NCBI GenBank assembly: GCA_017441925.1 | Contig: JAFRUE010000007.1 | Span: 496,001 to 560,000, forward strand | Length of the DNA: 64,000 bases | DNA from: Bacillota bacterium | GTDB lineage: Bacteria > Bacillota > Clostridia > Lachnospirales > Bianqueaceae | Reading direction: 5' to 3' | In this document: in pieces, positions 16,854 to 27,433 of the stretch | Numbering within the stretch: the first letter of the stretch is position 1 | How the letters are laid out: each line of letters begins with the position of its first letter | Translations under genes and position numbers: made by a program | Notes under the pieces: generated by a model | Databases searched by the model: none | Told to the model about the DNA's origin: nothing | What the model saw: only the letters and a program-made list of their open reading frames with translations

Positions 16854-18842
16854 TCAAGGGTTCTGGCTTTCGGCTGTCTTGCTTTCTTCAGAAGATCCGC
16901 TTTCTGTTTCGCTGGTCTGCTCTGTGGATTCTTCGGTACTGCCGTCTGAATCACCGGATTCGGAAGTTCCTTCTGTCTGACCTTCCCCGCCTTCAGAAGT
17001 TCCTTCGTCGGGATTCTCTCCTCCCTCAGAAGATCCTTCTGTATCGGATGAACCTTGATCCGGTTCCGGAGTGCTCAGGATCCCGACACTTCCCTCGCTA
17101 TCAGTGTTATCTCCCGTCTGACTGCTCTCTTCCGCTTTTGACTCCTCCGTTGATTCTTCCTGTTTGGATTCGTCTGCTTTAGATTCGTCTGCTTTGGATT
17201 CGTCTGCTTTGGATTCGTCTGCTTTAGATTCTTCAGGTTTGGATTCCTCAGGAACTGATTCAGATACTGATTCCGCAGGTACCGAACTCTCTTGCGGAGC
17301 CGGAGTTACGGTAACCTCGCATTCTGCGGTGATCTCTGCGTTCTCGTCACTGGTAACAATGATCTTTGTCGTTCCCGCAGCAACTCCTGTCACGGTCCCG
17401 TTTTCATCAACAGCAACTATGTTACTGTCCTGAGAAGTAAAAATGACATACTGATTGGACGCGTTTTCCGGCAGAACACTGACTGTCAGATCCTTTGTGC
17501 TCCCGGCTTCAACACTTAGAGCGCTATCGACTTCAACTCCTGTCACCGGATTGCTCTTAACGGTAACAGAGATGGAATCAGAAGTCGAATATCCATAATA
17601 ATTGGTCAGTGAATACGTAATGGTATAGTCTCCGGGAGCCCACGGATTGACATTGCTGCTTACCGTAATGCTGCCTGAAATATCATACCCGCAGCCGTCA
17701 TAACCCTTGACGCCGATTTCGGGAATGGAATCACCGACATTCAGCGTAATAGTCTTTTTATCCTCCGGGATCTCGATTGACGGATATTTCCAGGGGTTAC
17801 TGTCACTGGGATCTGTCGGATCCCACATGGTGCTTTCTGCGTAATAGTCCGGAATGCCCAGTTTGGCCGGTGTACCCCACGGATCCGCTCCGGATCCATA
17901 ATAACCGAGTTCAATGATCGTAGGATTATAGGATGTCCAGTTGCCTACCGTATTATAGTAAAGCCAATAAGCATCACCCGCATACAGGCGGATACAGCCA
18001 TGAGAACAGGAAGTGCCCTGTTTTCTGAACTCACTGACATTGACCGATCTTTTAACATTACTCATACTATACCCTTCATCAGAAGGAATGGTATGGAACA
18101 GATAATTGCCGATGATCTGGGAAACGTACTGTCCCCATACATCGCCGACCATTTCCAGTATATCCCACTTGCCCTTCATTTCATACGTGCCTGTAGGAGT
18201 ATCAGGACCCGGCGAACACAACATTGCCCGTACCGGTACAGTATGATTGCCGCTGCTGTCTTCTGCGTAAACCGTCACTACGTTCGTAGACAGGTTCACA
18301 CGGACAAGATATGTACAGTCATAGTCTTCATGGGACGGCTCAACTGTCTCATGTGACTCTTCCTCGCGCGAATCCTCGCCTTTAGAAGAATTATCTGCAG
18401 TCTCTTCTTTGGACTCTTCCTGAGCCGATTCTTCTGTAGAAGATTCGGCATCTTCTGAAGACTCCGCTCCGGATGACTCTTCTTTAGAAGATTCCTCCGC
18501 AGAAGATTCGTTCACGGAACTGTCCTGTTTTGACGATTCGTCTTTGGACGAATCAGCCTTAGAAGAATCCGCTTTGGAAGAATCTGCTTTAGATGAATCT
18601 GCCTTGGAACTGTCAGCCGCCTTGCTGTCCTGTTTCGAAGCGTCTGCTTCCGACGTATCGGCTGCAGAGATCTCGGCACTCTTTGATTCCTCAGCTGAAG
18701 AATTCTTGGACGGATCATTCCCGATTTTACCGGTCACCAGCGCATATCCTACGCTGCCGGCTGTAAGTACGGCAATCACTCCCAGAATCGTCAGCAAAAC
18801 GCGGATATTCATACGCTTGCCGCGTGGTTTTTTACCTGCCAT
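16854..18842 (-). CDS. Membrane-anchored L,D-transpeptidase (YkuD) with serine-rich repeats and Ig-like domains
   Basis: A 662-aa cell-envelope protein. After a basic N-terminus there is one membrane anchor (residues ~13-35). A long Ser/Glu/Lys/Asp low-complexity linker (~45-170) contains repeated SKADS units. The YkuD catalytic domain (~175-315) has His250 and the active-site SHGCIRL (Cys283), which forms 3-3 peptidoglycan cross-links or attaches proteins. A bacterial-Ig-like region (~350-430) is followed by a BIG2 domain (~435-515). The last ~140 residues are again Ser/Glu rich with SKADE repeats. The catalytic residues are intact. The linkers may span the wall or be glycosylated; that is inference. 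Confidence 0.9.
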   Translation of the reverse strand: MAGKKPRGKRMNIRVLLTILGVIAVLTAGSVGYALVTGKIGNDPSKNSSAEESKSAEISAADTSEADASKQDSKAADSSKADSSKADSSKADSSKADSSKDESSKQDSSVNESSAEESSKEESSGAESSEDAESSTEESAQEESKEETADNSSKGEDSREEESHETVEPSHEDYDCTYLVRVNLSTNVVTVYAEDSSGNHTVPVRAMLCSPGPDTPTGTYEMKGKWDILEMVGDVWGQYVSQIIGNYLFHTIPSDEGYSMSNVKRSVNVSEFRKQGTSCSHGCIRLYAGDAYWLYYNTVGNWTSYNPTIIELGYYGSGADPWGTPAKLGIPDYYAESTMWDPTDPSDSNPWKYPSIEIPEDKKTITLNVGDSIPEIGVKGYDGCGYDISGSITVSSNVNPWAPGDYTITYSLTNYYGYSTSDSISVTVKSNPVTGVEVDSALSVEAGSTKDLTVSVLPENASNQYVIFTSQDSNIVAVDENGTVTGVAAGTTKIIVTSDENAEITAECEVTVTPAPQESSVPAESVSESVPEESKPEESKADESKADESKADESKADESKQEESTEESKAEESSQTGDNTDSEGSVGILSTPEPDQGSSDTEGSSEGGENPDEGTSEGGEGQTEGTSESGDSDGSTEESTEQTSETESGSSEESKTAESQNP
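17166..17225 (-). repeat. Four tandem 15-bp repeats coding for KADES units
   Basis: The unit [ag]gattcgtctgcttt occurs four times in register (starts 17166, 17181, 17196, 17211) with only the first base varying. A degenerate fifth copy follows. It lies inside the transpeptidase C-terminal linker and is multiple-of-three, so copy-number change would keep the frame. Confidence 0.9.
18547..18606 (-). repeat. Four degenerate 15-bp repeats coding for SKADS units
   Basis: Units starting at 18547, 18562, 18577 and 18592 share the pattern gaNgaatcNgcNttN. They encode the N-terminal serine-rich linker of the same transpeptidase and diverge more than the C-terminal array. Confidence 0.8.
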
Positions 18843-18860
18843 AAAGTCCTCCTTCCCGGC

Positions 18861-20768
18861 TTATTCCGGATCTCCGGCAAGCCGGCTCATAAAATCTGCA
18901 CCGGAAGCGTCGCTCGGCATACGGAACGCTCCGCGCGGAGAAAGCGAGATCTCCGTCACTTTGGGCCCGTCCGGCATGCAGGAACGCTTGAACTGCTGTG
19001 AGAAAAACCTTCTGTAGAAGAATCCCAGATAATGGCGGATCACCGCAGGATCATACTGGCCTGAAAAAGCCCTCTCCGCCATCCATTCTATCTTATCCGG
19101 CGTAAAGCCGTATTTGACGCAATAGTAGATAAAGAAATCATGCAGCTCGTAAGGACCGACCAGGTCCTCCGTGATCTGCGCGATCTGATCGCCTTCCGAC
19201 GGAGGGAGCAGCTCCGGTGAAACAGGAGTATCCAGAATATCAAGCAGCGTTTTCTCAAGATCCGTCCCCGGATGTTTCGCAGCTTCCGCCCGGATGATCC
19301 TGCGGACCAGCGTCTTCGGAACAGATGCGTTCACAGAATACATCGCCATATGATCGCCGTTGTAAGTAGCCCATCCAAGCGCCAGTTCAGAGAGGTCGCC
19401 GGTCCCGACGACCAATCCGGAGCAGCCGTTCGCAATATCCATCAGGACCTGTGTCCGTTCTCTCGCCTGAGCATTCTCAAACACAACACTGTGGTCGGAT
19501 TCGTCATGACCGATCGCCGCAAAATGCACCCGGACCGACTCTGAGATATCAACAGTACGCAGCTCTGCGCCGAGGCTCTCCGCGAGGATCTCTGCATTGG
19601 AACGCGTACGTTTTGTCGTTCCGAAACACGGCATCGTGACCGCGAGGATCCTCGAGCGTTCCCAGCCGAGAATGTCGGAAGATCTTGCCGCGACCAGCAT
19701 CGCAAGCGTGGAATCCGAACCGCCGGATACACCGATAACAGCCCTTTTGCTGTGTGTATGGGAAAGTCTGCGGGCAAGGCTGCGCGCCTGGATCTCAAGA
19801 AGCGTCGTGATCTCCTGCTCGTCTTTCGGAATAAATGGCTCCGGATCGATCGTACGGATCAGCACCGGATCCTGCTCCTGTATCTCAAACGGGATCTCGA
19901 TGCATTCATCCTCTGCCGTACACCACAGGGAATCCGCAGTCCGTTCTCTGACCATTCTGTCTGTATCGATCTCCGTATATATGATCCCGTTCTCAAAAAG
20001 TCCGTTTTCCGCCAAGACCTTGCCGCTTTCAGCGATCAGACTGTGGCCGGAATAGACCAGATCCGTCGATGATTCGCCGCATCCCGCGCCTGCAAGCACA
20101 TAGCCGCAGTGCAGGGACGCCGAGCGGCTGATCACACATCTGTTAAGCTCTGCGGAAGCGCCGGCATACTCACTGCCCGCATACAGATTAACAATCACGG
20201 TCGCCCCGGCTGCCGCAGCATAAGCTGCCGGTGAATCAAGCCCGGCGAGATCCGTTCCGATCTCTGCCCCGACCGTAAACGTCGGATCCTCAGTGCTGCC
20301 GAGCAGAATATCCGTCCCGAACCACACATCGTCTCCGTCTATATCAATGAGAAACGCTTCATCCGGACCCGCGGAGAAATAACGCATTTCGTCCATATCT
20401 CCTGTATCGTTCAGGCTCGTCTTGGGGATCAGTGCAAGGATCTTGCCGTCCTGTACCGCTGCCGCCGTATTATACATTCTGCCGCGGCAAAGAAAAGGAA
20501 GGCCGACGAAAACAAGCATGCCCGGGCATTCTCCGGAAGCGTCTCTTATTGTAAGAAGCGCTTCAAGCGCCGCGTCCTGCAGCGTTCTCTGGAAAAATAG
20601 ATCTCCGCAGGTATAGCCTGTCAGACACAGCTCGGGAAATACAAGCAGTGCCGTTCTCTTCTCATATGCCTGCCGCATCATCCGGCAGACCGCCTCGGCG
20701 TTGGCGCCGCAGTCCGCAGGAATCACGTCCGGAACGGCCGCCGCGCATCTGTAAAAGCTGTAATTCAT
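18861..20768 (-). CDS. nadE: NAD synthase with glutaminase-like domain lacking the catalytic cysteine
   Basis: A two-domain NAD+ synthase, 635 aa. The N-terminal nitrilase-fold glutamine amidohydrolase domain (~1-290) retains the triad Glu46 (FPELCLTGYTC) and Lys116 (IPKTSLND). The nucleophile position, normally Cys in EICEDLW, reads EIGTDLA with Gly171. The C-terminal synthetase domain has the ATP loop GVSGGSDSTLAML and the family segments TGDLSELALGW and YSVNASVPKTLV. By the known mechanism the glutaminase half should be inactive, so the enzyme would need free ammonia or another donor. GGAGGG precedes the ATG; the longer upstream frame overlaps the promoter and is rejected. Confidence 0.9.
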   Translation of the reverse strand: MNYSFYRCAAAVPDVIPADCGANAEAVCRMMRQAYEKRTALLVFPELCLTGYTCGDLFFQRTLQDAALEALLTIRDASGECPGMLVFVGLPFLCRGRMYNTAAAVQDGKILALIPKTSLNDTGDMDEMRYFSAGPDEAFLIDIDGDDVWFGTDILLGSTEDPTFTVGAEIGTDLAGLDSPAAYAAAAGATVIVNLYAGSEYAGASAELNRCVISRSASLHCGYVLAGAGCGESSTDLVYSGHSLIAESGKVLAENGLFENGIIYTEIDTDRMVRERTADSLWCTAEDECIEIPFEIQEQDPVLIRTIDPEPFIPKDEQEITTLLEIQARSLARRLSHTHSKRAVIGVSGGSDSTLAMLVAARSSDILGWERSRILAVTMPCFGTTKRTRSNAEILAESLGAELRTVDISESVRVHFAAIGHDESDHSVVFENAQARERTQVLMDIANGCSGLVVGTGDLSELALGWATYNGDHMAMYSVNASVPKTLVRRIIRAEAAKHPGTDLEKTLLDILDTPVSPELLPPSEGDQIAQITEDLVGPYELHDFFIYYCVKYGFTPDKIEWMAERAFSGQYDPAVIRHYLGFFYRRFFSQQFKRSCMPDGPKVTEISLSPRGAFRMPSDASGADFMSRLAGDPE

Positions 20769-20796
20769 ATCGATCCCTCCACGGTCAGGATAATTT

Positions 20797-20825
20797 ATGA
20801 TAGCATAATGTGACGTTTTTTTCAA
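20797..20825 (-). promoter_or_regulatory. Promoter of nadE
   Basis: TTGAAA (20820-20825), 17-base spacer, TATCAT (20797-20802) on the minus strand, about 30 bases upstream of the start codon. Confidence 0.75.
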
Positions 20826-20854
20826 TACTATTCTTTTATTGCGGCAAATCACGA

Positions 20855-20884
20855 TTGCAGTCTGCCGCGTCCGTATGATATAAT
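20855..20884 (+). promoter_or_regulatory. Promoter of the GH51 gene
   Basis: A perfect TATAAT at 20879-20884 with a weak TTGCAG at 20855-20860 (18-base spacer), 45 bases before the start codon and divergent from the nadE promoter. A short AGGC/GCCT inverted repeat lies between it and the ribosome-binding site. Confidence 0.6.
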
Positions 20885-20886
20885 GA

Positions 20887-22425
<1,539 letters not shown>

Positions 22426-22471
22426 GGGATATCTGCACGCACAGCTTTGACAAACTGTACATGACCGACGG

Positions 22472-22498
22472 CCCCGCATCCGCAGGATGCGGGGTTTT
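22472..22498 (+). terminator. Terminator of abfA
   Basis: CCCCGCATCC (22472-22481) pairs with GGATGCGGGG (22485-22494) around a 3-base loop, followed by TTTT. Confidence 0.9.
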
Positions 22499-22510
22499 GT
22501 ATAAAGCATA

Positions 22511-22534
22511 AAAAAAGCCTGCATCTGCAGGCTT
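22511..22534 (-). terminator. Terminator of the cold-shock gene
   Basis: AAGCCTGCA (22515-22523) pairs with TGCAGGCTT (22526-22534). On the minus strand a run of T follows (A run 22511-22516). Confidence 0.85.
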
Positions 22535-22600
22535 AAATATCCATGGTTGTCAAACACCATTATATTTCTAGATCTGTTGTAATCCCGATATAAGTAAGAC

Positions 22601-22801
22601 TTAAGACAGCTTTACTACGTTGGCAGCCTGAAGTCCCTTTGGTCCCTGTTCTACTTCGAACTCAACCTTCTGGTTCTCTTCCAGAGTCTTGTAACCTTCG
22701 GACTGGATTGCGGAAAAATGTACGAATACATCGTCGCCGCCCTCTACAGAGATAAATCCGAATCCCTTCTTAGAATCAAACCACTTAACAGTTCCGGTCA
22801 T
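22601..22801 (-). CDS. Cold-shock domain protein
   Basis: A 66-aa single CSD protein, the standard CspA-family length. It has [15 protein letters not shown] with RNP1 (KGFGFI) and RNP2 (VFVHF), ending in AANVVKLS. It binds single-stranded RNA/DNA as an RNA chaperone. GGAGG lies 10 bases before the ATG. The transcript has a ~55-nt leader containing an 11-nt palindrome (CGGGTTTCCCG), which may participate in the leader-based regulation typical of this family. Confidence 0.96.
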   Translation of the reverse strand: MTGTVKWFDSKKGFGFISVEGGDDVFVHFSAIQSEGYKTLEENQKVEFEVEQGPKGLQAANVVKLS

Positions 22802-22863
22802 GCTGATACATCCTCCAAATTATGAATTGCTCCTTTCGGGAAACCCGAGAAACGAACATAAAT

Positions 22864-22892
22864 ATTTTAGCATTGTAGTATAATTATGTCAA
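22864..22892 (-). promoter_or_regulatory. Strong promoter of the cold-shock gene
   Basis: Perfect TTGACA (22887-22892), 17-base spacer, TAAAAT (22864-22869) on the minus strand. Confidence 0.85.
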
Positions 22893-23176
22893 GCATTTTG
22901 TATAATTCTGTTTTAAATATTTTATAATATATGCATACTTTTGTAAGGTTAACACATATTCCGAATCGTATTCCAGATAAAAGTTCACATATCCTGCCGC
23001 CTCTTGCAGACAAGAGATTTTTTGCGGCCGCTATATCGCTTATTTACGCCTGTTTATCTGAATTCACCAAGCATATCAATCTATCGTGTTTGTTTATCGT
23101 CGTAGTTTTCTTTACCAAATATGTAAACTTTTATTTACAACTTCCAGTGTACAATTATTCCAAACGCTCTTCCGGC
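22893..23176. other. AT-rich intergenic region without a convincing gene
   Basis: This part of the 469-bp gap between the cold-shock and ABC-F genes holds no supported coding frame. Visible items are TATAAT at 22923-22928 and a small hairpin CTCTTG-CAGA-CAAGAG (23001-23016) followed by ATTTTTT, which could end a ~90-nt RNA. An inverted repeat TGTAAA (23122-23127) / TTTACA (23134-23139) also lies here. Confidence 0.5.
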
Positions 23177-23205
23177 TTGCGTCCGATCTTTTTTTGCGTT
23201 ATAAT
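23177..23205 (+). promoter_or_regulatory. Probable promoter of the ABC-F gene
   Basis: Perfect TATAAT (23200-23205) with TTGCGT 17 bases upstream (23177-23182). The start codon is 66 bases downstream of the -10. Confidence 0.55.
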
Positions 23206-23270
23206 ATGAGTCGCAGATACCGGATCATCTTTCCGGTTATACTGTACTTTCACGAAAGGTCTTATCCTAC

Positions 23271-25199
23271 ATGATACTGTCTGCGGCGCACATTACCAAG
23301 TCATTCGGTACAACCGAGATCCTCAGGGACGTGACCTTCCACCTTGAAGCACGGGAGAAGGCAGCCCTTGTCGGTATCAACGGTGCCGGCAAAACCACGA
23401 TCTTCCAGATCCTTCGCGGGGCTTACGAGCCTGACGACGGCAGTCTTTTTGTGCAAAAGGATCTCCGGATCGGTTATCTGCCGCAGCATGTCGAGATGGA
23501 TTCTTCCGAGCAGGTCGAGGATGAGCTTCTCAAGGTCTTTGCACACCTTTCCCGTATGGAACAGCGTATGCGCGATCTTGAACAGCAGATGAAGGAATCG
23601 CCTTCACACGAGCTGATGGAACAGTATTCCCGCCTTCAGGCAGCCTATGAGATGGAAGACGGTTACGCCTACCGCAGCCGCGTACGCGGTGTCCTCAAAG
23701 GCCTTGGTTTTGCCGAAGAGGAATACCATATGCCGATCACGAATCTTTCCGGTGGTCAGCGGTCCCGTATCGCTCTCAGTAAGCTTCTGCTGCAGAAGCC
23801 TGATCTGCTGCTGCTTGACGAACCTACGAACCATCTGGATATCGCCGCGATCCAGTGGCTTGAGAAATATCTGCAGGATTTCCCCGGCGCGGCGCTGATC
23901 ATCTCGCATGACCGTTATTTTCTCGATAAGCTCTGTACTCGTACGATCGAACTGGAGCGCGGCATGACGTCCGATTATTCCGGCAGTTATACATTCTATG
24001 TGACGGAGAAAAAGAAGCGTATCGAAGCTGCAATGCGAGTCTATGAGGCGCAGCAGGAAGAGATCCGCCGGCAGGAAGAGATCATCGCCAGGCTCCGTTC
24101 TTTCGCCCAGGAGAAATTCATCAAACGCGCCCAGAGCCGTGAGAAGATCCTGGACAAAATGGAGCTTGTCGAAAAGCCGATCACTTATGACGACGCGATG
24201 AAATTCCACTTCAAGCCGCGTGTGCTGAGCGGCAATGACGTACTGATCGCGCATGACGTGTCCAAGGCTTTTGACGGACGCACGCTCTTCTCTCACGCGG
24301 AATTCATCATCAAGCGCGGTGAGAAGATCGCGCTTCTCGGTGCGAACGGTGCCGGTAAATCCACTCTTTTCAAGATGATCATGGGCCAGGAGCAAGCTGA
24401 TTCCGGCCATCTTGTCAACGGTGTGAAAGTCACGCCCGGCTACTATGATCAGGAGCAGCAGAATCTGTCTCCCGATAAATCGGTTCTGGAAGAGATCTAT
24501 GACGCGTATCCCAATCTGACGGTCCCGGAGGTCCGCAACATTCTCGCAGCCTTCCTGTTCCGCGGGGACGACGTGTTTAAACGGATCGGCGATCTCTCCG
24601 GCGGCGAGAAAGCCCGTGTTTCGCTCTGCAAGATCATGCTGAGCGACAGCAATTTCCTGCTGCTCGATGAGCCGACCAACCATCTGGATATCCTGTCCCG
24701 TGAGGTACTGGAGCAGAATCTGAATTCCTATGAAGGGACACTTCTCTTCATCTCCCATGACCGCTACTTCATCAACCAGGTCGCTCACCGGATCCTTGTA
24801 CTGACACCTGAAGGTATCCGTACCTACACCGGTAATTATGATGATTATATCGAGCAGATCGCCCGTCAGGAAGCCGCTGCCGCTGCTGTACCCGAGAGTA
24901 TTACTCCTATCTCCCGCGAGAAGATCGAATACACCGAGCGGCGCCGTTCCCAGGCGGATCTCCGTCGGCAGCGCACCAGACTGCGCATGATGGAGAAGGA
25001 TATTACGGATCTGGAAGCTTCCATCGCAGAGATCGAAGAAAAAATGCAGCTCCCGGAGTTCTATTCGGATTACGAGGCATATCACAAGCTTGACATACAG
25101 AAAAAAGAAGCCTCCGATCGCCTCGATGCTCTCTACGCGGACTGGGAGACCCTGAGCGCGGAGCTTGAGGAGACGGACGCTTCCGAATCGAACGCCTGA
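23271..25199 (+). CDS. ABC-F family ATPase (YdiF/Uup-like ribosome-associated)
   Basis: A 642-aa soluble protein with two ABC domains and no membrane segments. The first has GINGAGKTT, LSGGQRSRIAL and LLLDEPTNHLDI; the second has GANGAGKST, LSGGEKARVSL and LLLDEPTNHLDI. The interdomain linker is charged (AQEKFIKRAQSREKILDKME) and the C-terminus is a coiled coil (~570-635). ABC-F proteins bind the ribosomal E site and modulate translation, and some protect against antibiotics. This one looks like the housekeeping YdiF-type, but resistance cannot be excluded from sequence. It is monocistronic. Confidence 0.92.
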   Translation: MILSAAHITKSFGTTEILRDVTFHLEAREKAALVGINGAGKTTIFQILRGAYEPDDGSLFVQKDLRIGYLPQHVEMDSSEQVEDELLKVFAHLSRMEQRMRDLEQQMKESPSHELMEQYSRLQAAYEMEDGYAYRSRVRGVLKGLGFAEEEYHMPITNLSGGQRSRIALSKLLLQKPDLLLLDEPTNHLDIAAIQWLEKYLQDFPGAALIISHDRYFLDKLCTRTIELERGMTSDYSGSYTFYVTEKKKRIEAAMRVYEAQQEEIRRQEEIIARLRSFAQEKFIKRAQSREKILDKMELVEKPITYDDAMKFHFKPRVLSGNDVLIAHDVSKAFDGRTLFSHAEFIIKRGEKIALLGANGAGKSTLFKMIMGQEQADSGHLVNGVKVTPGYYDQEQQNLSPDKSVLEEIYDAYPNLTVPEVRNILAAFLFRGDDVFKRIGDLSGGEKARVSLCKIMLSDSNFLLLDEPTNHLDILSREVLEQNLNSYEGTLLFISHDRYFINQVAHRILVLTPEGIRTYTGNYDDYIEQIARQEAAAAAVPESITPISREKIEYTERRRSQADLRRQRTRLRMMEKDITDLEASIAEIEEKMQLPEFYSDYEAYHKLDIQKKEASDRLDALYADWETLSAELEETDASESNA

Positions 25200-25231
25200 A
25201 TCGATTACAATTGAATGTAACGGCTGAATCT

Positions 25232-25265
25232 GATATCCGGATCTGACGGTCCGGATATCTTTTTA
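25232..25265 (+). terminator. Terminator of the ABC-F gene
   Basis: GATATCCGGA (25232-25241) pairs with TCCGGATATC (25250-25259) and is followed by TTTTTT. It lies in the short convergent gap before the flippase gene. Confidence 0.9.
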
Positions 25266-25268
25266 TGA

Positions 25269-26900
25269 TCAGTCTTTGAACCGGAATTTCATGAAGATTC
25301 TGCCGTAAGGCAGTTCCAGGATCTGCTCTCTTGTATAGAAACTGGAGTTCAGGAGCAGGATGAAATACACGCCGATGGCCAGAACGATCGACGTCAGGAT
25401 CGCGATCGTATTGGAATGCAGAAGCGCGTACAGGCCTGCATAAGAGAGATACGCGACTCCGCCCATGATCAGCGAGCAGACCAACGGCGCGGTGAACATC
25501 TTCACCATATTGATCCGGCAGCCCGAATACTTGATCACGCTTCTGATATTAAAGAACGCCATCGTGAACGAGAAAGTCAGCAGGCTTACGATCAGTGCGT
25601 ATGCTTTGATGTCAAAGACCATCACGCAGAGGATCAGGATCGGCGTACTTACACATAGTCCGTAGAAAGCGTTGCGCACGCAGATTTTCAGCTTGCCGAG
25701 TCCCTGCAGGATCGCGGCCGCGTTCTGCGACACCGAATAGAATACGATGATGAATGAACCGACGCGCAGCAACTCTCCTCCACCCGGCTGACTGGAGAAC
25801 AGCCAGTTGATGATCGGGACTCCGAGGACGGATTCGCCGATCGCCGCCGGAATGCTGACCATGAAGACCATTTTCATCAGCGTCTCGATATGGACCTGGA
25901 TACTGTCATGATCCTGCTTCGTGATCGCCGCCGCGATTCCCGGAACCAGCATGATTCCGAGCGTTCCGAGCGCTGCGATCGGCATGTTCGTAAGAACGAC
26001 AAATTTACCGCTTACAAGCCCCCTCTGCGTCTGGATCACATCCGCCGTATAGCCTTTCATCGGCATCAACGCGTTGAAAAGCGCCGTATCGATGATCTCA
26101 CGCAGATTGGAAACGGTCGCCGCGAACATGATCGGGAACACCGTCAGAACAAAGATCTTGAGGACACTCTTCCAGGATTCCGTCGCCTCCTGCATCGGGG
26201 CATTGAAGATACCGGACTTCCTCCTGTAGAAGAAAAAGATGCCGAGCAGGAACAGCAGTCCTGACAGCGCGCCGTATTTCGTACCGTTCGCAGCATCCTG
26301 AGAAGCCTGCTCCAAGACCGGGAACCGCCCTCCGACCTCTATATTGATATCGGAGACCGCGCTGACCGTCAGATAAACGAACAGGATGCTCAGTCCCGCG
26401 TGGAAGATCTGGTCCAGCAGATCCGCGTAAGCGCTGGGCCTGACGTCTCCGACCGCCTGATATGTCCCCCGTATGATACTGGAGAAAAGGACCATCATCG
26501 TAACCGGAGCCAGCACCCGGATCGCCGGCGCAGCGGAAATATCGTTAAAGATCGTCCCCGCGATAAAATCCGCGCCGAAGAACAGCACGACGTGTACCAG
26601 AATACCGATCACGGCAGCATAGATGATGCCGATCCGGAAAACAAGTCTGGCGTTGGCTTTCTCCCCGCGCGCCATTCTCTCTGAGACCATGCGGCTGATG
26701 GCCGTCGATACGCCCATCGTCGCCAGTGTAATGATAAAACTATAGATCTGAAAAGGCAGTCCGTAGATTCCGTTGCCCTGGTTGCCCAGCATGTTCGTCA
26801 GCGGAATTCTGTACAGAAGGCCGATCAGTTTGATAACGACAGAAATAACAAGTAGAAATGTACCCTTCCGGACAAGTTCAGTCGATTTGCCTTCTTTCAT
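25269..26900 (-). CDS. SpoVB/YtgP-type lipid-linked oligosaccharide flippase (MOP superfamily)
   Basis: A 543-aa integral membrane protein with about 14 hydrophobic segments. The N-terminus (ELVRKGTFLLVISVVIKLIG, LYRIPLTNMLGNQGNGIYG) is typical of the SpoVB/YtgP branch of the polysaccharide-transport/MurJ superfamily, which moves lipid-linked precursors such as lipid II across the membrane. It overlaps ybeY by 4 bp, making it the last gene of the NUDIX-phoH-ybeY transcript. Whether it is a sporulation-specific or vegetative flippase cannot be decided. Confidence 0.85.
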   Translation of the reverse strand: MKEGKSTELVRKGTFLLVISVVIKLIGLLYRIPLTNMLGNQGNGIYGLPFQIYSFIITLATMGVSTAISRMVSERMARGEKANARLVFRIGIIYAAVIGILVHVVLFFGADFIAGTIFNDISAAPAIRVLAPVTMMVLFSSIIRGTYQAVGDVRPSAYADLLDQIFHAGLSILFVYLTVSAVSDINIEVGGRFPVLEQASQDAANGTKYGALSGLLFLLGIFFFYRRKSGIFNAPMQEATESWKSVLKIFVLTVFPIMFAATVSNLREIIDTALFNALMPMKGYTADVIQTQRGLVSGKFVVLTNMPIAALGTLGIMLVPGIAAAITKQDHDSIQVHIETLMKMVFMVSIPAAIGESVLGVPIINWLFSSQPGGGELLRVGSFIIVFYSVSQNAAAILQGLGKLKICVRNAFYGLCVSTPILILCVMVFDIKAYALIVSLLTFSFTMAFFNIRSVIKYSGCRINMVKMFTAPLVCSLIMGGVAYLSYAGLYALLHSNTIAILTSIVLAIGVYFILLLNSSFYTREQILELPYGRIFMKFRFKD

Positions 26901-27433
26901 CTTCCGGCCTGCTTTCCGTCCTCCGGATCCCGGGTGATCCCGAGGGTGTCCGTGAGGATCTTTTCCTGTTTAGAGAACATCTCTGCTTCCTGCTCTTCTG
27001 TCTCATGATCATAACCCAGAAGATGCAGCATACTGTGCGCAGTGAGGAAAGCCGCTTCGCGCTGCAGACTGTGGCCGTATTCCGCAGCCTGTGCCTGTGC
27101 GTGGGTCCAGGAGATCACGATATTGCCGAGGAGCACTCTGCCCGTCTCCGGATCCGGTTCAGCATCACCGAGAGCCTGTTTTGCTTCTCCCGGAGCCATA
27201 TTCAGCAGCGGGAAAGAAAGCACGTCTGTCGCGCTGTCCAGATCGCGGTAGGACGCATTCATTTCCCGGATCGTATCGTCATCGACTATATTGATCTCGA
27301 CCTCGGCCGGGCTTTCGACACCTTCCTCTGCCAGAACAGCCTCTGTTGTCTTACGGAAAAGCTCCTCCCAGACCTCTGTGTCCGGAATTCCTTCAATATC
27401 CCACTCGATCAGAACAAGACAATCCCCGTTCAT
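26897..27433 (-). CDS. ybeY: Endoribonuclease YbeY
   Basis: A 178-aa metal-dependent RNase for 16S rRNA 3' maturation and ribosome quality control. The zinc motif is HSMLHLLGYDH near residues 138-148, preceded by the family segments VDDDTIREMNASYRDLDSATDVLSFP (in part) and LLGNIVIS. It overlaps both phoH and the flippase gene by 4 bp; phoH-ybeY is a conserved bacterial pair. Confidence 0.95.
   Translation of the reverse strand: MNGDCLVLIEWDIEGIPDTEVWEELFRKTTEAVLAEEGVESPAEVEINIVDDDTIREMNASYRDLDSATDVLSFPLLNMAPGEAKQALGDAEPDPETGRVLLGNIVISWTHAQAQAAEYGHSLQREAAFLTAHSMLHLLGYDHETEEQEAEMFSKQEKILTDTLGITRDPEDGKQAGR

Noticed and set aside
17166..17225. CRISPR-like array
   Set aside because: The 15-bp repeats are contiguous, without spacers, and encode a protein repeat.
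22931..23209. A 92-codon open frame in the gap before the ABC-F gene
   Set aside because: No ribosome-binding site, AT-rich composition, no family resemblance, and it overlaps the ABC-F promoter.
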